Source: JAXHLG01 sp046497225 (GTDB lineage Bacteria; Patescibacteriota; Minisyncoccia; Moranbacterales; DUUL01). Taken from it: a DNA stretch of 9,487 nt. Shown here one piece after another: positions 1 to 5,925 of the stretch; within the stretch, counting starts at the first letter, position 1; each line of letters opens with the position of its first letter. The notes under the pieces were generated by a model. The model made no database searches. It was not told the origin of the DNA and saw nothing but the letters and a program-made list of their open reading frames with translations. Made by a program: the position numbers and the translations under genes. The DNA is taken from positions 1-9,487 of the forward strand of contig JAWOGA010000022.1 in the NCBI GenBank assembly GCA_046497225.1, in the 5' to 3' direction.

Positions 1-260
1 GCCAAATCAGCTCCGGGGTATCTTGATATTTTTTTAAAAAACTTTATCCGAGAAACCAAAACCACCCCAAATCCATCCGCTAACTTTAAATCAAAATTAC
101 TTAAAATCTTTTTATATTCTTTATTTTTTTTAGCGAAAAGAAGCATTTCGGGATTAAGAGTGGCTATGGAGAGCTTTTTATTACCTTCAAAACCGACTTG
201 AACTTTTTTCCAAATATCTTTCCGGGAAGAATCTTCAATTTCAACATTAAATATATTCAT
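1..260 (-). CDS. WecG/TagA/CpsF-family glycosyltransferase, N-terminal part (gene runs off the left edge)
   Basis: Reading the minus strand from the ATG at 260 gives 86 codons with no stop before the window ends. The product contains LSIATLNPEMLLFAKKN (about residues 30-46), then LKLADGFGVVL (about 60-70), then RYPGADL. This order matches the N-terminal half of the WecG/TagA/CpsF family, whose members show TLNPE, PDGxGVV and R-x-x-G-x-DL. These enzymes transfer ManNAcA, ManNAc or related sugars from UDP donors to lipid-linked acceptors at the inner face of the membrane. The Asp in the ADG motif corresponds to the residue proposed as general base in TagA. The gene is last in the visible minus-strand operon, 49 bp after the ThpR stop. 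No clear Shine-Dalgarno precedes the ATG. The C-terminal half lies outside the window, so the exact sugar specificity cannot be judged. Confidence 0.85.
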   Translation of the reverse strand, partial: MNIFNVEIEDSSRKDIWKKVQVGFEGNKKLSIATLNPEMLLFAKKNKEYKKILSNFDLKLADGFGVVLVSRIKFFKKISRYPGADL

Positions 261-309
261 AAAAAATTAAACAATAAATTTGAACAAAAGTTAAACGACT
301 AAAACAAAA

Positions 310-864
310 CTATCCCTCCAAGTCAATACTATCCAACGTATGATAAACTCTTCTTCCATTCTCTGTTGCGCTTTCTATTAACTCTACACTATAAACAGGA
401 ACCATAAGACTTACTTCCGAATTCACCTCCTCATTAACCAGTGTTTTTTTGGGGTTTTTGATTCTGGCTAAGGTTACGTGCGGGATAAACTTCTTGGAAT
501 CTCCTTTGTGGTGGCTCAGTTTTTTTTCTACTCTATTTTTCACCTCTGTTAATGCAGGCGAATTTTCTCCTACTAACCAAATCATTTTTGCATTTTCTTC
601 ACTGGGAGCTTTTTTAATTACCCCAAAATTTAAATCAAAATACTCCACACCTTGAAAAGCTTCTTTAAGCTCTGAACAAATCTCAGGAATGTTTTCATCT
701 TTAACATAACCTAAAAACATCAAAGTAACATGGTAATTTTCCGGATCAATAAAATGAATATTTTCATTTTTAGCAATATTTAAACCGGCAATCTTTTTAG
801 CAATAAACTGCCTTGCTTTTTGATCCAGACTTAAACCTACAAAAATTTTTCTTTGATTACTCAT
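310..864 (-). CDS. thpR: RNA 2',3'-cyclic phosphodiesterase / 2'-5' RNA ligase family (ThpR-like)
   Basis: This is a 184-residue protein of the 2H phosphoesterase superfamily. Both signature H-x-T-x motifs are present: HVTL at residues 45-48 (in ENYHVTLMFLG) and HVTL at 129-132 (in FIPHVTLARI). The two histidines form the catalytic pair. The N-terminal RKIFVGLSLD strand also fits ThpR, and the length matches the usual 175-190 residues. Family members open RNA 2',3'-cyclic phosphates to 2'-phosphates in the cytoplasm and can catalyse reversible 2'-5' ligation in vitro; the physiological substrate is not settled. It starts 16 bp after the AI-2E-family stop and is therefore cotranscribed with it. 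Its stop is TAG, one of two in the window. No Shine-Dalgarno-like sequence is visible before the ATG. Confidence 0.93.
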   Translation of the reverse strand: MSNQRKIFVGLSLDQKARQFIAKKIAGLNIAKNENIHFIDPENYHVTLMFLGYVKDENIPEICSELKEAFQGVEYFDLNFGVIKKAPSEENAKMIWLVGENSPALTEVKNRVEKKLSHHKGDSKKFIPHVTLARIKNPKKTLVNEEVNSEVSLMVPVYSVELIESATENGRRVYHTLDSIDLEG

Positions 865-880
865 AAAAAATTGCTAAAAA

Positions 881-1933
881 TTATTTAGTTTTCCTTTCTT
901 TTAAACCTTGCTTACCTAGGAACTTATGAAGATCTTTGATCAACACCCCAACTGCGGTGGCGAAAGGAACAGAAATTAAAATACCCAAAAGTCCCGCTAA
1001 AGTTCCTCCAATCAATAAAGCCAAAATAATTACCACCGGATCCAAACCGACTGCCTTTTTCATTATTAAAGGAGTTAAAACATGACTCTCCAATTGCTGG
1101 ATTAAAATGTAAAATACAGCAACCAACAGAGCAATCACCGGAGAAACTGTCAAGCCTATTAAAACAGCTGGCACAAAGGCTAGAACAGGTCCTATGTAAG
1201 GAATAATCTCTAAAATACCTCCTATTAAAGCTAAAAGCAACGCATATGGGACTCCTAATAAGCTCAAAACCAAAAAATTTAACACAAAGACTATTAGAGC
1301 CAGAGAGAGCTGTCCAATTAACCACCGGCCCATCTTATTTTGAATTTTTCGAGTAAGCCTGCTTGCATAATGATGATGCTCCTCGGGAACAACAAATTTA
1401 ATAAATCCCATCATTCCTTCTTTTTTCACTACTAAATAGAAGGAAAGGGAAAGAACTATTACCACCTTTAACAATCCAAAGAAAAAAGAAAAAGTATTGG
1501 AGAAAGCGGCCGACATTAAATCTGTCAAGCGGTTGGAAGCATTCTCAAATAAAGATTGCAAATTGCTCTCAAAATTATAGTTAACCGCTAATGCATTTAA
1601 GTCATTTACCACATTATTAATGCCATCAAAATAAGTGGGAGCCCTTTCAGCAAACTGCCTAATTTCTTGAGAAAGAACCGGGATGATGAGGTATAAACTA
1701 AACACTAGAAAAACTATAAAAACCAAATAAACCAATCCGGCTCCAATCACCCGGGGTATTTTTTTTCCTTCCAACTTATCTATAGCCGGCTCTAAGGCGC
1801 TAACTAAAATAATAGAAACAAAAAGCAGCATCAAAATTTCTCTTGTTAAAAACAATAGCCATAATAGCAGACCGGCTAAAATTACTTTTACTATAGTCGC
1901 AGTGGAAATTTCTATTTTTCTAATATCTGGCAT
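881..1933 (-). CDS. AI-2E-family transporter-like integral membrane protein (UPF0118/PerM/TqsA type)
   Basis: This 350-residue protein has two N-terminal hydrophobic helices (about 12-48), a third at about 60-85, a soluble middle segment (about 90-140), a helix near 145-170, and a C-terminal hydrophobic block from about 205 to 335. The C-terminal block carries the family signatures: PYIGPVLAFVPA, the QQLESHVLTPLIM segment and KAVGLDPVVIILALLIGG. Length and architecture match the AI-2E/PerM family, whose members include AI-2 exporters, Na+/H+ antiporters and many proteins of unknown cargo. Nothing in the sequence identifies the substrate, and quorum-sensing export should not be assumed. It lies 69 bp downstream of the M16 gene and 16 bp upstream of thpR. 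The leader has a weak purine stretch (AGAAGAA) close to the ATG, the nearest thing to a Shine-Dalgarno in this operon. Confidence 0.93.
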   Translation of the reverse strand: MPDIRKIEISTATIVKVILAGLLLWLLFLTREILMLLFVSIILVSALEPAIDKLEGKKIPRVIGAGLVYLVFIVFLVFSLYLIIPVLSQEIRQFAERAPTYFDGINNVVNDLNALAVNYNFESNLQSLFENASNRLTDLMSAAFSNTFSFFFGLLKVVIVLSLSFYLVVKKEGMMGFIKFVVPEEHHHYASRLTRKIQNKMGRWLIGQLSLALIVFVLNFLVLSLLGVPYALLLALIGGILEIIPYIGPVLAFVPAVLIGLTVSPVIALLVAVFYILIQQLESHVLTPLIMKKAVGLDPVVIILALLIGGTLAGLLGILISVPFATAVGVLIKDLHKFLGKQGLKERKTK

Positions 1934-2002
1934 GGTTCTTCTATTAAAACTGAATCGAAGGATTAAAATTATTTATTAACGTGAATGGCCAATATTTTGA
2001 AA

Positions 2003-3271
2003 TTAAAAAGTTAGATACTTTTTAATTTCCTCGTCATTTTTATGCGGTCCTATAACAGCTAAATTTAATCTATCATTCCGAAAGTTTTTTTGAGCTGCTT
2101 CTTTAATATCATCAGCAGTTACTGCATCTATTTTTTTAAACAACTCCTCCGGTTCTTCAACTTTCTTTTTAAATAACTCTTGATCTCCAAAAAAATTAGC
2201 CACCGCACTGGATGATTCCAGTGACATTAAGGTTTTTCCTTTTATATACTCCTTGGCTTTGGCAATTTCTTTCTCGGAAATTTTTTCTTGAGTTGTTTTT
2301 TTAAGCTCTCTCAAAATAAGCTGAAGGGTTTTGATTAAATTCTTATGCTCCACTCCGGCTCCGGTGAAAATATACCCCGTATCGGTAGCTTGATCGGCAG
2401 CGCAGCTTATGTAATAAGTTAATCCCCTCTTCTCTCTAATTTCACTAAACATTCGGCTAGACATCCCGCCTCCCAAAATAGTTCCCAAAAGCACGTCTGC
2501 ATAGCGATGCGGATCAAACATATCTACAGATCTTACCCCCAATAATAAATGGGTTTGATCTGTTTCCTTATAGTGAATTTTTACTTGAGGGGAATCTTGT
2601 TTCTCTTTTACTTTTACTTTTTCTGTCCTGGAATTATTTTCATTATCGCCAAAATATTTGTTTATTTTATCGTCAATATCCCGCTCCTTAAAGTTTCCGG
2701 AAACAACCACGACGGTGGTCTGAGGAATATAAAACTTGTTCATGTAATCCACAAAATCTTCCCTGGAAAAATTTTTAATATTATCTTCAGTACCAACAAT
2801 ATCCCAACCGGCCGGCTGATCCCCATACAAAAGTTCTTCAAAAACATCCCACACATAACGCATCGGGGTATCTTGATACATTGATTTCTCTTGCAATATC
2901 ACCCCTTTTTCTTTATCAATCTCCTCTTGTTTCAACAAAGAATTTAAATACATATCACTAACCACATCCAAAGCCATATCGGCATGCTGTTTGGGAACTT
3001 TAACCCAATATCCCGTCTGTTCTTTCCCGGTAAAAGCATTGTAAGTCCCTCCCACACTGTCCAACTCTTCAGAAATTATTTGGGCATTTGGTCTTTTTTT
3101 GGTTCCTTTAAACATCATATGCTCCAAAAAGTGGGAGATTCCATTGTTCTTCTTATTTTCATACTTAGAACCGGCTTCCACTAAAATTTGAACAGTTACG
3201 GTCTGAGTATCCTTCATCGGAATCAAAACCACCCGAGTGCCGTTGTTTAATATTGTTTTCTTAAAATTCAT
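2003..3271 (-). CDS. M16-family zinc metallopeptidase (insulinase / processing-peptidase type)
   Basis: This 422-residue protein carries the inverted zinc motif HFLEH, with H47, E50 and H51, followed exactly 76 residues later by E128 in EKGVILQE. That is the HxxEH-x76-E arrangement of catalytically active M16 peptidases. The C-terminal half has the substrate-binding R/Y motif in REKRGLTYY (about residues 279-287). The length suits a single-chain M16B subunit; such enzymes often work as dimers closing around unfolded peptides. There is no signal peptide, so it is probably cytoplasmic. No inactive partner subunit is encoded nearby, which suggests a homodimer. The gene is second in the NIF3-led operon. 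Its whole leader lies in a 7-nt periodic DNA repeat and shows no Shine-Dalgarno. In other bacteria members of the family process peptides or degrade short substrates; the substrate here is unknown. Confidence 0.95.
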   Translation of the reverse strand: MNFKKTILNNGTRVVLIPMKDTQTVTVQILVEAGSKYENKKNNGISHFLEHMMFKGTKKRPNAQIISEELDSVGGTYNAFTGKEQTGYWVKVPKQHADMALDVVSDMYLNSLLKQEEIDKEKGVILQEKSMYQDTPMRYVWDVFEELLYGDQPAGWDIVGTEDNIKNFSREDFVDYMNKFYIPQTTVVVVSGNFKERDIDDKINKYFGDNENNSRTEKVKVKEKQDSPQVKIHYKETDQTHLLLGVRSVDMFDPHRYADVLLGTILGGGMSSRMFSEIREKRGLTYYISCAADQATDTGYIFTGAGVEHKNLIKTLQLILRELKKTTQEKISEKEIAKAKEYIKGKTLMSLESSSAVANFFGDQELFKKKVEEPEELFKKIDAVTADDIKEAAQKNFRNDRLNLAVIGPHKNDEEIKKYLTF

Positions 3272-3275
3272 AAGT

Positions 3276-3359
3276 TAGTAATTGGTTATTGATTATTAAT
3301 AATTTGGTTTTTAGTAATTCCGAATCACAAATCGCGAATTACGAATTACGATTATACCT
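3276..3359. repeat. Seven-base periodic intergenic repeat (degenerate heptads) between the NIF3 and M16 genes
   Basis: Cut into 7-base units from 3276, the plus strand gives about twelve related units that nearly all start with T and often end in -at or -aa. Examples are tggttat, tgattat, taataat, ttccgaa, tcgcgaa, ttacgaa and ttacgat. The left half follows a TaaTxAT-like consensus and the right half a TtacGAA-like one. The repeat fills the whole 67-bp spacer and runs into the last codons of the NIF3 gene, which encode YNRNS and the stop. On the other side it ends 4 bp from the M16 start codon. It therefore forms the M16 leader. Its function is unknown; it could be a neutral slippage product or a dispersed intergenic element. 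Confidence 0.6.
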
Positions 3360-4280
3360 AATCAACCCCGAAAAAGGCGTGATTTCAACTTTCTGTTTCT
3401 CTATCTCATCTAAAATAATATTCATTCCGATAGAATCGGATGACATATGCCCGGCGACAACAACATTCATATGAGCCTCTTCGGCATTCTTTCTGTGGTC
3501 TTCACTTTGATGCATACTTACAACTGTTCCGATACCGGCATTAGCCATTACTTGATAAATATCTTTGGCTCCCTCTGTTCCGCCCGTTATCTCAGAAGCA
3601 ACCACTTTACCGCATCTATTATTTTCCGATCCCGCAAACAAGGCGGGACCGTTTGATCTTCTTTTAGCTTCTTGGTATTCCGGAACTTCCATCAGAGCTT
3701 TCATAACATCCTTAACAAATTTCGGATTAGTCTTCTCTATTTTATTTGTAACAAAATTAGCCACACAATTGTCTGCCGGAGTGTGAATATTAATAAAGTT
3801 AATATCCAGCAGCTTGGCAGCATCCACTACGGCGTAATGATTAACCGGATTTACCCCCCTGGCCACCTCGGAAATCCTTTTCTGCATAAGCTTCTCAGCC
3901 ACATTCACCGGAACGCCGAATTTCTCCAAAGCGTCTACTTGGTAATCCATCACATCATCTAAGCGAGCCAGTGCCTTCCCTACCGGGTGATGATTAATAA
4001 CCAAATCATATCCTAATTCCTTGGCCATCATTAAACCTCCCATGGTAATATCAATTCCCGCTAAAGCTTTTTTAACGTCCTTCCCATTATCGTGATGAAT
4101 AGCCGAATCCATATAAGGATTTTTTAATTCATCTTTGTCAAAATACGACTTCTCTTCCTTGGAAAGCGCATCATATTTTTCCTTTTTTTGCTTAAGAAAA
4201 TCTTCTATTTCCCCCTTGGTTCTAAAATCGTTTTCTTTGCCGATTTCAACCGATAAATCAAATATTTCCTTTACTTTCAT
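3339..4280 (-). CDS. NIF3-like (DUF34) dinuclear metal-centre protein, long form
   Basis: This 313-residue protein has the NIF3/DUF34 core. AGIDITMGG (about 74-82) leads into the metal-binding INHHPV with H97 and H98. HTPADN (166-171) supplies the Asp ligand D170. AGHMSSDSIGMN (276-287) supplies H278 and an acidic residue, D282, where the classical family usually has Glu. Residues 1-65 form a charged, helical extension and the middle contains VNHYAVVDAAKLLDI. Together they suggest the longer subfamily of about 310-320 residues rather than the 250-residue YbgI type. NIF3 proteins form toroidal oligomers with two metals per subunit. A GTP cyclohydrolase-like or cofactor-repair role has been proposed but is not established. 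It is the first gene of the operon, 152 bp from the divergent membrane protein. The last few codons overlap the heptad repeat, though the family-like end GLIRYNR is intact. Confidence 0.9.
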   Translation of the reverse strand: MKVKEIFDLSVEIGKENDFRTKGEIEDFLKQKKEKYDALSKEEKSYFDKDELKNPYMDSAIHHDNGKDVKKALAGIDITMGGLMMAKELGYDLVINHHPVGKALARLDDVMDYQVDALEKFGVPVNVAEKLMQKRISEVARGVNPVNHYAVVDAAKLLDINFINIHTPADNCVANFVTNKIEKTNPKFVKDVMKALMEVPEYQEAKRRSNGPALFAGSENNRCGKVVASEITGGTEGAKDIYQVMANAGIGTVVSMHQSEDHRKNAEEAHMNVVVAGHMSSDSIGMNIILDEIEKQKVEITPFSGLIRYNRNS

Positions 4281-4321
4281 TTCAATGGATTAGTTTTTAT
4301 AAAACAAAAAATCTTCAAAAT

Positions 4322-4353
4322 TTGTTTATATAATAGCATTTTTATATAAACAA
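4322..4353. promoter_or_regulatory. Perfect 12-bp inverted repeat, candidate operator in the divergent promoter region
   Basis: TTGTTTATATAA at 4322-4333 and its exact reverse complement TTATATAAACAA at 4342-4353 flank an 8-bp spacer (tagcattt). The half-site centres are 20 bp apart, about two helical turns, as expected for a dimeric DNA-binding protein on one face. The dyad covers the -10, the spacer and most of the -35 of the minus-strand promoter, where binding would block RNA polymerase. It is centred about 70 bp upstream of the predicted start of the plus-strand gene, a typical activator distance. It is not a terminator: the stem is AT-only, no U-tract is associated, and the predicted transcripts start outside it. 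No regulator gene is present in the window. Confidence 0.55.
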
Positions 4354-4358
4354 CTCAA
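4330..4358 (-). promoter_or_regulatory. Sigma70-like promoter with extended -10 for the NIF3-M16-AI2E-thpR operon
   Basis: On the minus strand, TTGAGT at 4358-4353 (4 of 6 matches to TTGACA) is followed after 17 bp by TATTAT at 4335-4330. TG-C directly before the -10 makes it an extended -10 element. The predicted start is near 4323, giving an untranslated leader of roughly 43 nt before the NIF3 ATG at 4280. The element lies almost entirely within the inverted repeat at 4322-4353. The call rests on motif matching only. Confidence 0.55.
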
Positions 4359-4373
4359 ATCAGAAAATCAATC

Positions 4374-4401
4374 TTGAAATTATCAATAAAAAATATATAA
4401 T
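4374..4401 (+). promoter_or_regulatory. Sigma70-like promoter for the plus-strand membrane-protein gene
   Basis: TTGAAA at 4374-4379 (5 of 6 matches) is separated by 16 bp from a consensus TATAAT at 4396-4401. The expected start is near 4408, giving a leader of about 25 nt before the ATG at 4433. The leader has no Shine-Dalgarno. This is the strongest-looking promoter in the window. Confidence 0.6.
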
Positions 4402-4432
4402 TGGATTATGAAAACTAAAGTCATATAAAAAC

Positions 4433-5107
4433 ATGAAGTTATCTCTTCCTATAATTCAAAGATTATACAGAACAGGCCTTTGGGTGGTGATTATTTTAAT
4501 ACTGCTTGACCTTTTGACATACTTTTATTATCCCGATACACCTTTAAGCGAAATTTTCTTGGCCACCCGAGAGCAAACTCCTCTTACTTGGGTCAGTTCT
4601 TTGACTTTTCTCTTCATAGCCCTATCCTCCTTTAGTGCTTATTTTGAAACCAAGAGAAAAATCTGGTATTTTTTATCTATTGTTTTCTTCTTCTTTAGTA
4701 TGGATGATGCGGTTTATTTTCATGAACGCCTTAGCGGCTTTTTTGTCAATGAAACAGGCCTCTTTTCTTTTTTTCCTTCTTATACCTGGGTGATCATATA
4801 CCTGCCTCTGCTTGGTTTTTCTTTGGGCGCGTTGATTTATTTGCTTTGGCATGATGTTGCAAAAAACAAAAGAAAGAAAGCTGTTATTGTTGCGCTTTTA
4901 ATGCTTGGTTTTGCTGTTTTACTTGATCTTTCCGATGGTTTAATCCAAAAAAACTCCTCCATAACTTTTTGCTTTAATTCTTCTTGCAATTTAGTTGTCA
5001 CTCACTTAATGAGGCTAACTGAGGAAGTTTTAGAGGTTTTTGCTTTAGGTTTATTAGGTTATATTAATATAAAAAAACACTATATAGAAGCAGGGGATAC
5101 CACCTAA
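4433..5107 (+). CDS. Six-helix membrane protein of unknown function with DDxxxxxHE and EExxE motifs
   Basis: This 224-residue protein has six predicted membrane helices at about 14-33, 51-71, 76-96, 115-139, 149-167 and 192-213. Arg/Lys-rich loops (ETKRK, DVAKNKRKK, NIKKH) alternate with neutral ones, which predicts both termini in the cytoplasm. Charged residues sit in or at the ends of helices: D91, D92, H97 and E98 in SMDDAVYFHERL, D165 and D168 in LLDLSDG, and E197, E198 and E201 in LTEEVLEV. I recognise a general resemblance to uncharacterised bacterial six-helix proteins with a D-E/D...HE motif in helix 3 and an EE..E motif in the last helix, but cannot name a family. C180 and C185 fall in the predicted external loop before helix 6 and could form a disulfide. 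It has its own promoter, diverges from the NIF3 operon, and is followed 60 bp later by the Ser/Glu repeat protein gene. The charged intramembrane residues could bind a metal or proton; that is a guess. Confidence 0.85.
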   Translation: MKLSLPIIQRLYRTGLWVVIILILLDLLTYFYYPDTPLSEIFLATREQTPLTWVSSLTFLFIALSSFSAYFETKRKIWYFLSIVFFFFSMDDAVYFHERLSGFFVNETGLFSFFPSYTWVIIYLPLLGFSLGALIYLLWHDVAKNKRKKAVIVALLMLGFAVLLDLSDGLIQKNSSITFCFNSSCNLVVTHLMRLTEEVLEVFALGLLGYINIKKHYIEAGDTT

Positions 5108-5111
5108 CATT

Positions 5112-5141
5112 TTGACATTTACATAAATTAGTTTGTAATAA
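5112..5141 (+). promoter_or_regulatory. Candidate promoter for the Ser/Glu repeat protein gene
   Basis: A perfect -35 hexamer TTGACA at 5112-5117 begins 4 bases after the stop of the upstream membrane-protein gene. A TAATAA at 5136-5141 could act as -10 at an 18-bp spacing; this hexamer is only a moderate match. The expected leader is about 20 nt, A-rich and without a Shine-Dalgarno. It would let the repeat protein be expressed independently of, or in addition to, read-through from 4433. Confidence 0.4.
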
Positions 5142-5167
5142 AAACATAATAAATAAATTAAACAAAA

Positions 5168-5842
5168 ATGCTAAAAATTAAAACGAGAACGGAAAAGATA
5201 TTGTTGAGTTTGGCAATTTTCTTATTGCTTGTTTTGTCAGTTAATATTGCCCTCAACAAATCCACAAATGTAAGGGTGGCAGGCGAATATGAGCAAGAAT
5301 CGAGTGACCTGTCTGAAGACTCAGAAAATGAAGAATCTGAAGAATCATCTTCGAAGAAAAGCGAGGAATCGGTTGACTCAGAAGTCTCTGAAAAAAGTGA
5401 GGAGTCAGAAGAAAGTGAGAAAAGTGAAGAATCCGAAGAAGGTGAAGAATCAGAAAAAAGTGAAGAAAGTGAAGCTTCTTTATATAGAGCAGGGGACTCT
5501 GAACATTCAGAAAAATCTACCGAATCCGCTAAAAGTGAACTCTCAGAAAAAAGCGAGAAGTCAGAAGAAAGCGAGGAGGATGAAGAATCTGAAGAAGGTG
5601 AGGAGTCCGAAGAATCATCCACAGAAGAGGCAAAAAAAGAGGAACCTCAAAAAACAATTGCAGATTATGATGAAGTAATTAAAAAAGAAGAAAGCACCGC
5701 TCTAGTAAGACACAAGGAAAAACTCTTCTTTCTTTTTCCCGTAGATGTTGAGTCGGAAATAAAAACAGATGAACAAGGAAATGTGATAGAGGAAAGAAAG
5801 AATATCTGGAATTGGATTATCTCTATCTTATCCAACCGCTAA
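5168..5842 (+). CDS. Membrane-anchored, Ser/Glu-rich (S-E-x)n repeat surface protein
   Basis: This 224-residue protein starts with a basic N-terminus (KIKTRTEK) and one hydrophobic segment at 11-29, a signal anchor that would leave the rest outside the membrane. Residues about 40-155 are extremely acidic and built from S-E-x tripeptides. Eleven units run in phase from 71 to 103 (SEV, SEK, SEE, GEE, SEA) and thirteen from 111 to 149, separated by the seven-residue break SLYRAGD. The C-terminal part (about 163-224) is ordinary sequence: IADYDEVIKKEE, then KLFFLFPVDVESEIKTDEQG, ending in the aromatic/aliphatic tail NIWNWIISILS. From memory, similar end modules (a LFGLFPV-type strand, an acidic turn with G-x-V, a Trp-rich tail) occur on other patescibacterial surface proteins; this needs a database check. 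The repeat region is probably disordered and highly charged, a spacer or cation-binding stalk. Serines use both TCN and AGY codons. It lies 60 bp after the membrane-protein gene and before a terminator. Confidence 0.82.
   Translation: MLKIKTRTEKILLSLAIFLLLVLSVNIALNKSTNVRVAGEYEQESSDLSEDSENEESEESSSKKSEESVDSEVSEKSEESEESEKSEESEEGEESEKSEESEASLYRAGDSEHSEKSTESAKSELSEKSEKSEESEEDEESEEGEESEESSTEEAKKEEPQKTIADYDEVIKKEESTALVRHKEKLFFLFPVDVESEIKTDEQGNVIEERKNIWNWIISILSNR
5378..5476 (+). repeat. Tripeptide (S-E-x) coding repeat, first block (11 units of 9 nt)
   Basis: Eleven consecutive 9-nt units encode SEV, SEK, SEE, SEE, SEK, SEE, SEE, GEE, SEK, SEE and SEA. The first position alternates between TCN and AGT serine codons, with one GGT (Gly) that is one step from AGT. 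The period is clear at protein level but degenerate at DNA level. Confidence 0.8.
5498..5614 (+). repeat. Tripeptide (S-E-x) coding repeat, second block (13 units of 9 nt)
   Basis: Thirteen in-phase units encode SEH, SEK, STE, SAK, SEL, SEK, SEK, SEE, SEE, DEE, SEE, GEE and SEE. The early units are more diverged (STE, SAK, SEL) than the later ones. The block is one residue out of phase with the first because of the seven-residue break between them. Confidence 0.8.
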
Positions 5843-5863
5843 ATCACTATCAAAGATCATTCA

Positions 5864-5894
5864 AAAAAAGCCTTGTGAAAAATAAGGCTTTTTT
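5864..5894. terminator. Bidirectional intrinsic terminator between convergent genes
   Basis: AAAAAAGCCTT at 5864-5874 pairs perfectly with AAGGCTTTTTT at 5884-5894 around a 9-nt loop (gtgaaaaat). The T-run follows the stem on the plus strand and the A-run becomes a T-run on the minus strand, so the element can work both ways. It sits 21 bp after the stop of the repeat-protein gene and 31 bp beyond the stop of the opposing TIM-barrel gene, where a shared terminator is expected. Confidence 0.85.
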
Positions 5895-5925
5895 GTTTGT
5901 CTAAGATCAAAATTCTTCCTTAAAG

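Noticed and set aside
924..1325. Cys/Phe-rich open frame inside the AI-2E-family gene on the same strand
   Set aside because: It is a shifted frame of the strongly supported AI-2E-family gene, and its composition is typical of an out-of-frame translation.
4408..4428. Six-codon upstream ORF (MKTKVI) in the leader of the membrane-protein gene
   Set aside because: It starts at the predicted transcription start, has no regulatory codons or attenuator structure, and such mini-ORFs are frequent by chance.
5081..5496. Near-identical string TATATAGA(A)GCAGGGGA at 5081-5097 and 5481-5496
   Set aside because: 16 of 17 bases match with one gap, but it reads in unrelated protein contexts. A match of this length is not clearly beyond chance in an AT-biased 9.5-kb window.
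5158..5622. Long Ser/Asp-rich open frame on the minus strand opposite the repeat protein
   Set aside because: It is the antisense image of the S-E-x codons, with TCN/AGY against GAA/GAG giving Ser/Asp/Leu/Phe repeats. It has no independent signals, and the plus frame has a signal anchor, a normal C-terminus, a promoter and a terminator.
5289..5678. Lys/Asn-rich open frame overlapping the repeat protein on the same strand
   Set aside because: It is a shifted reading of the purine-rich repeat, with no promoter or folded-looking segment.
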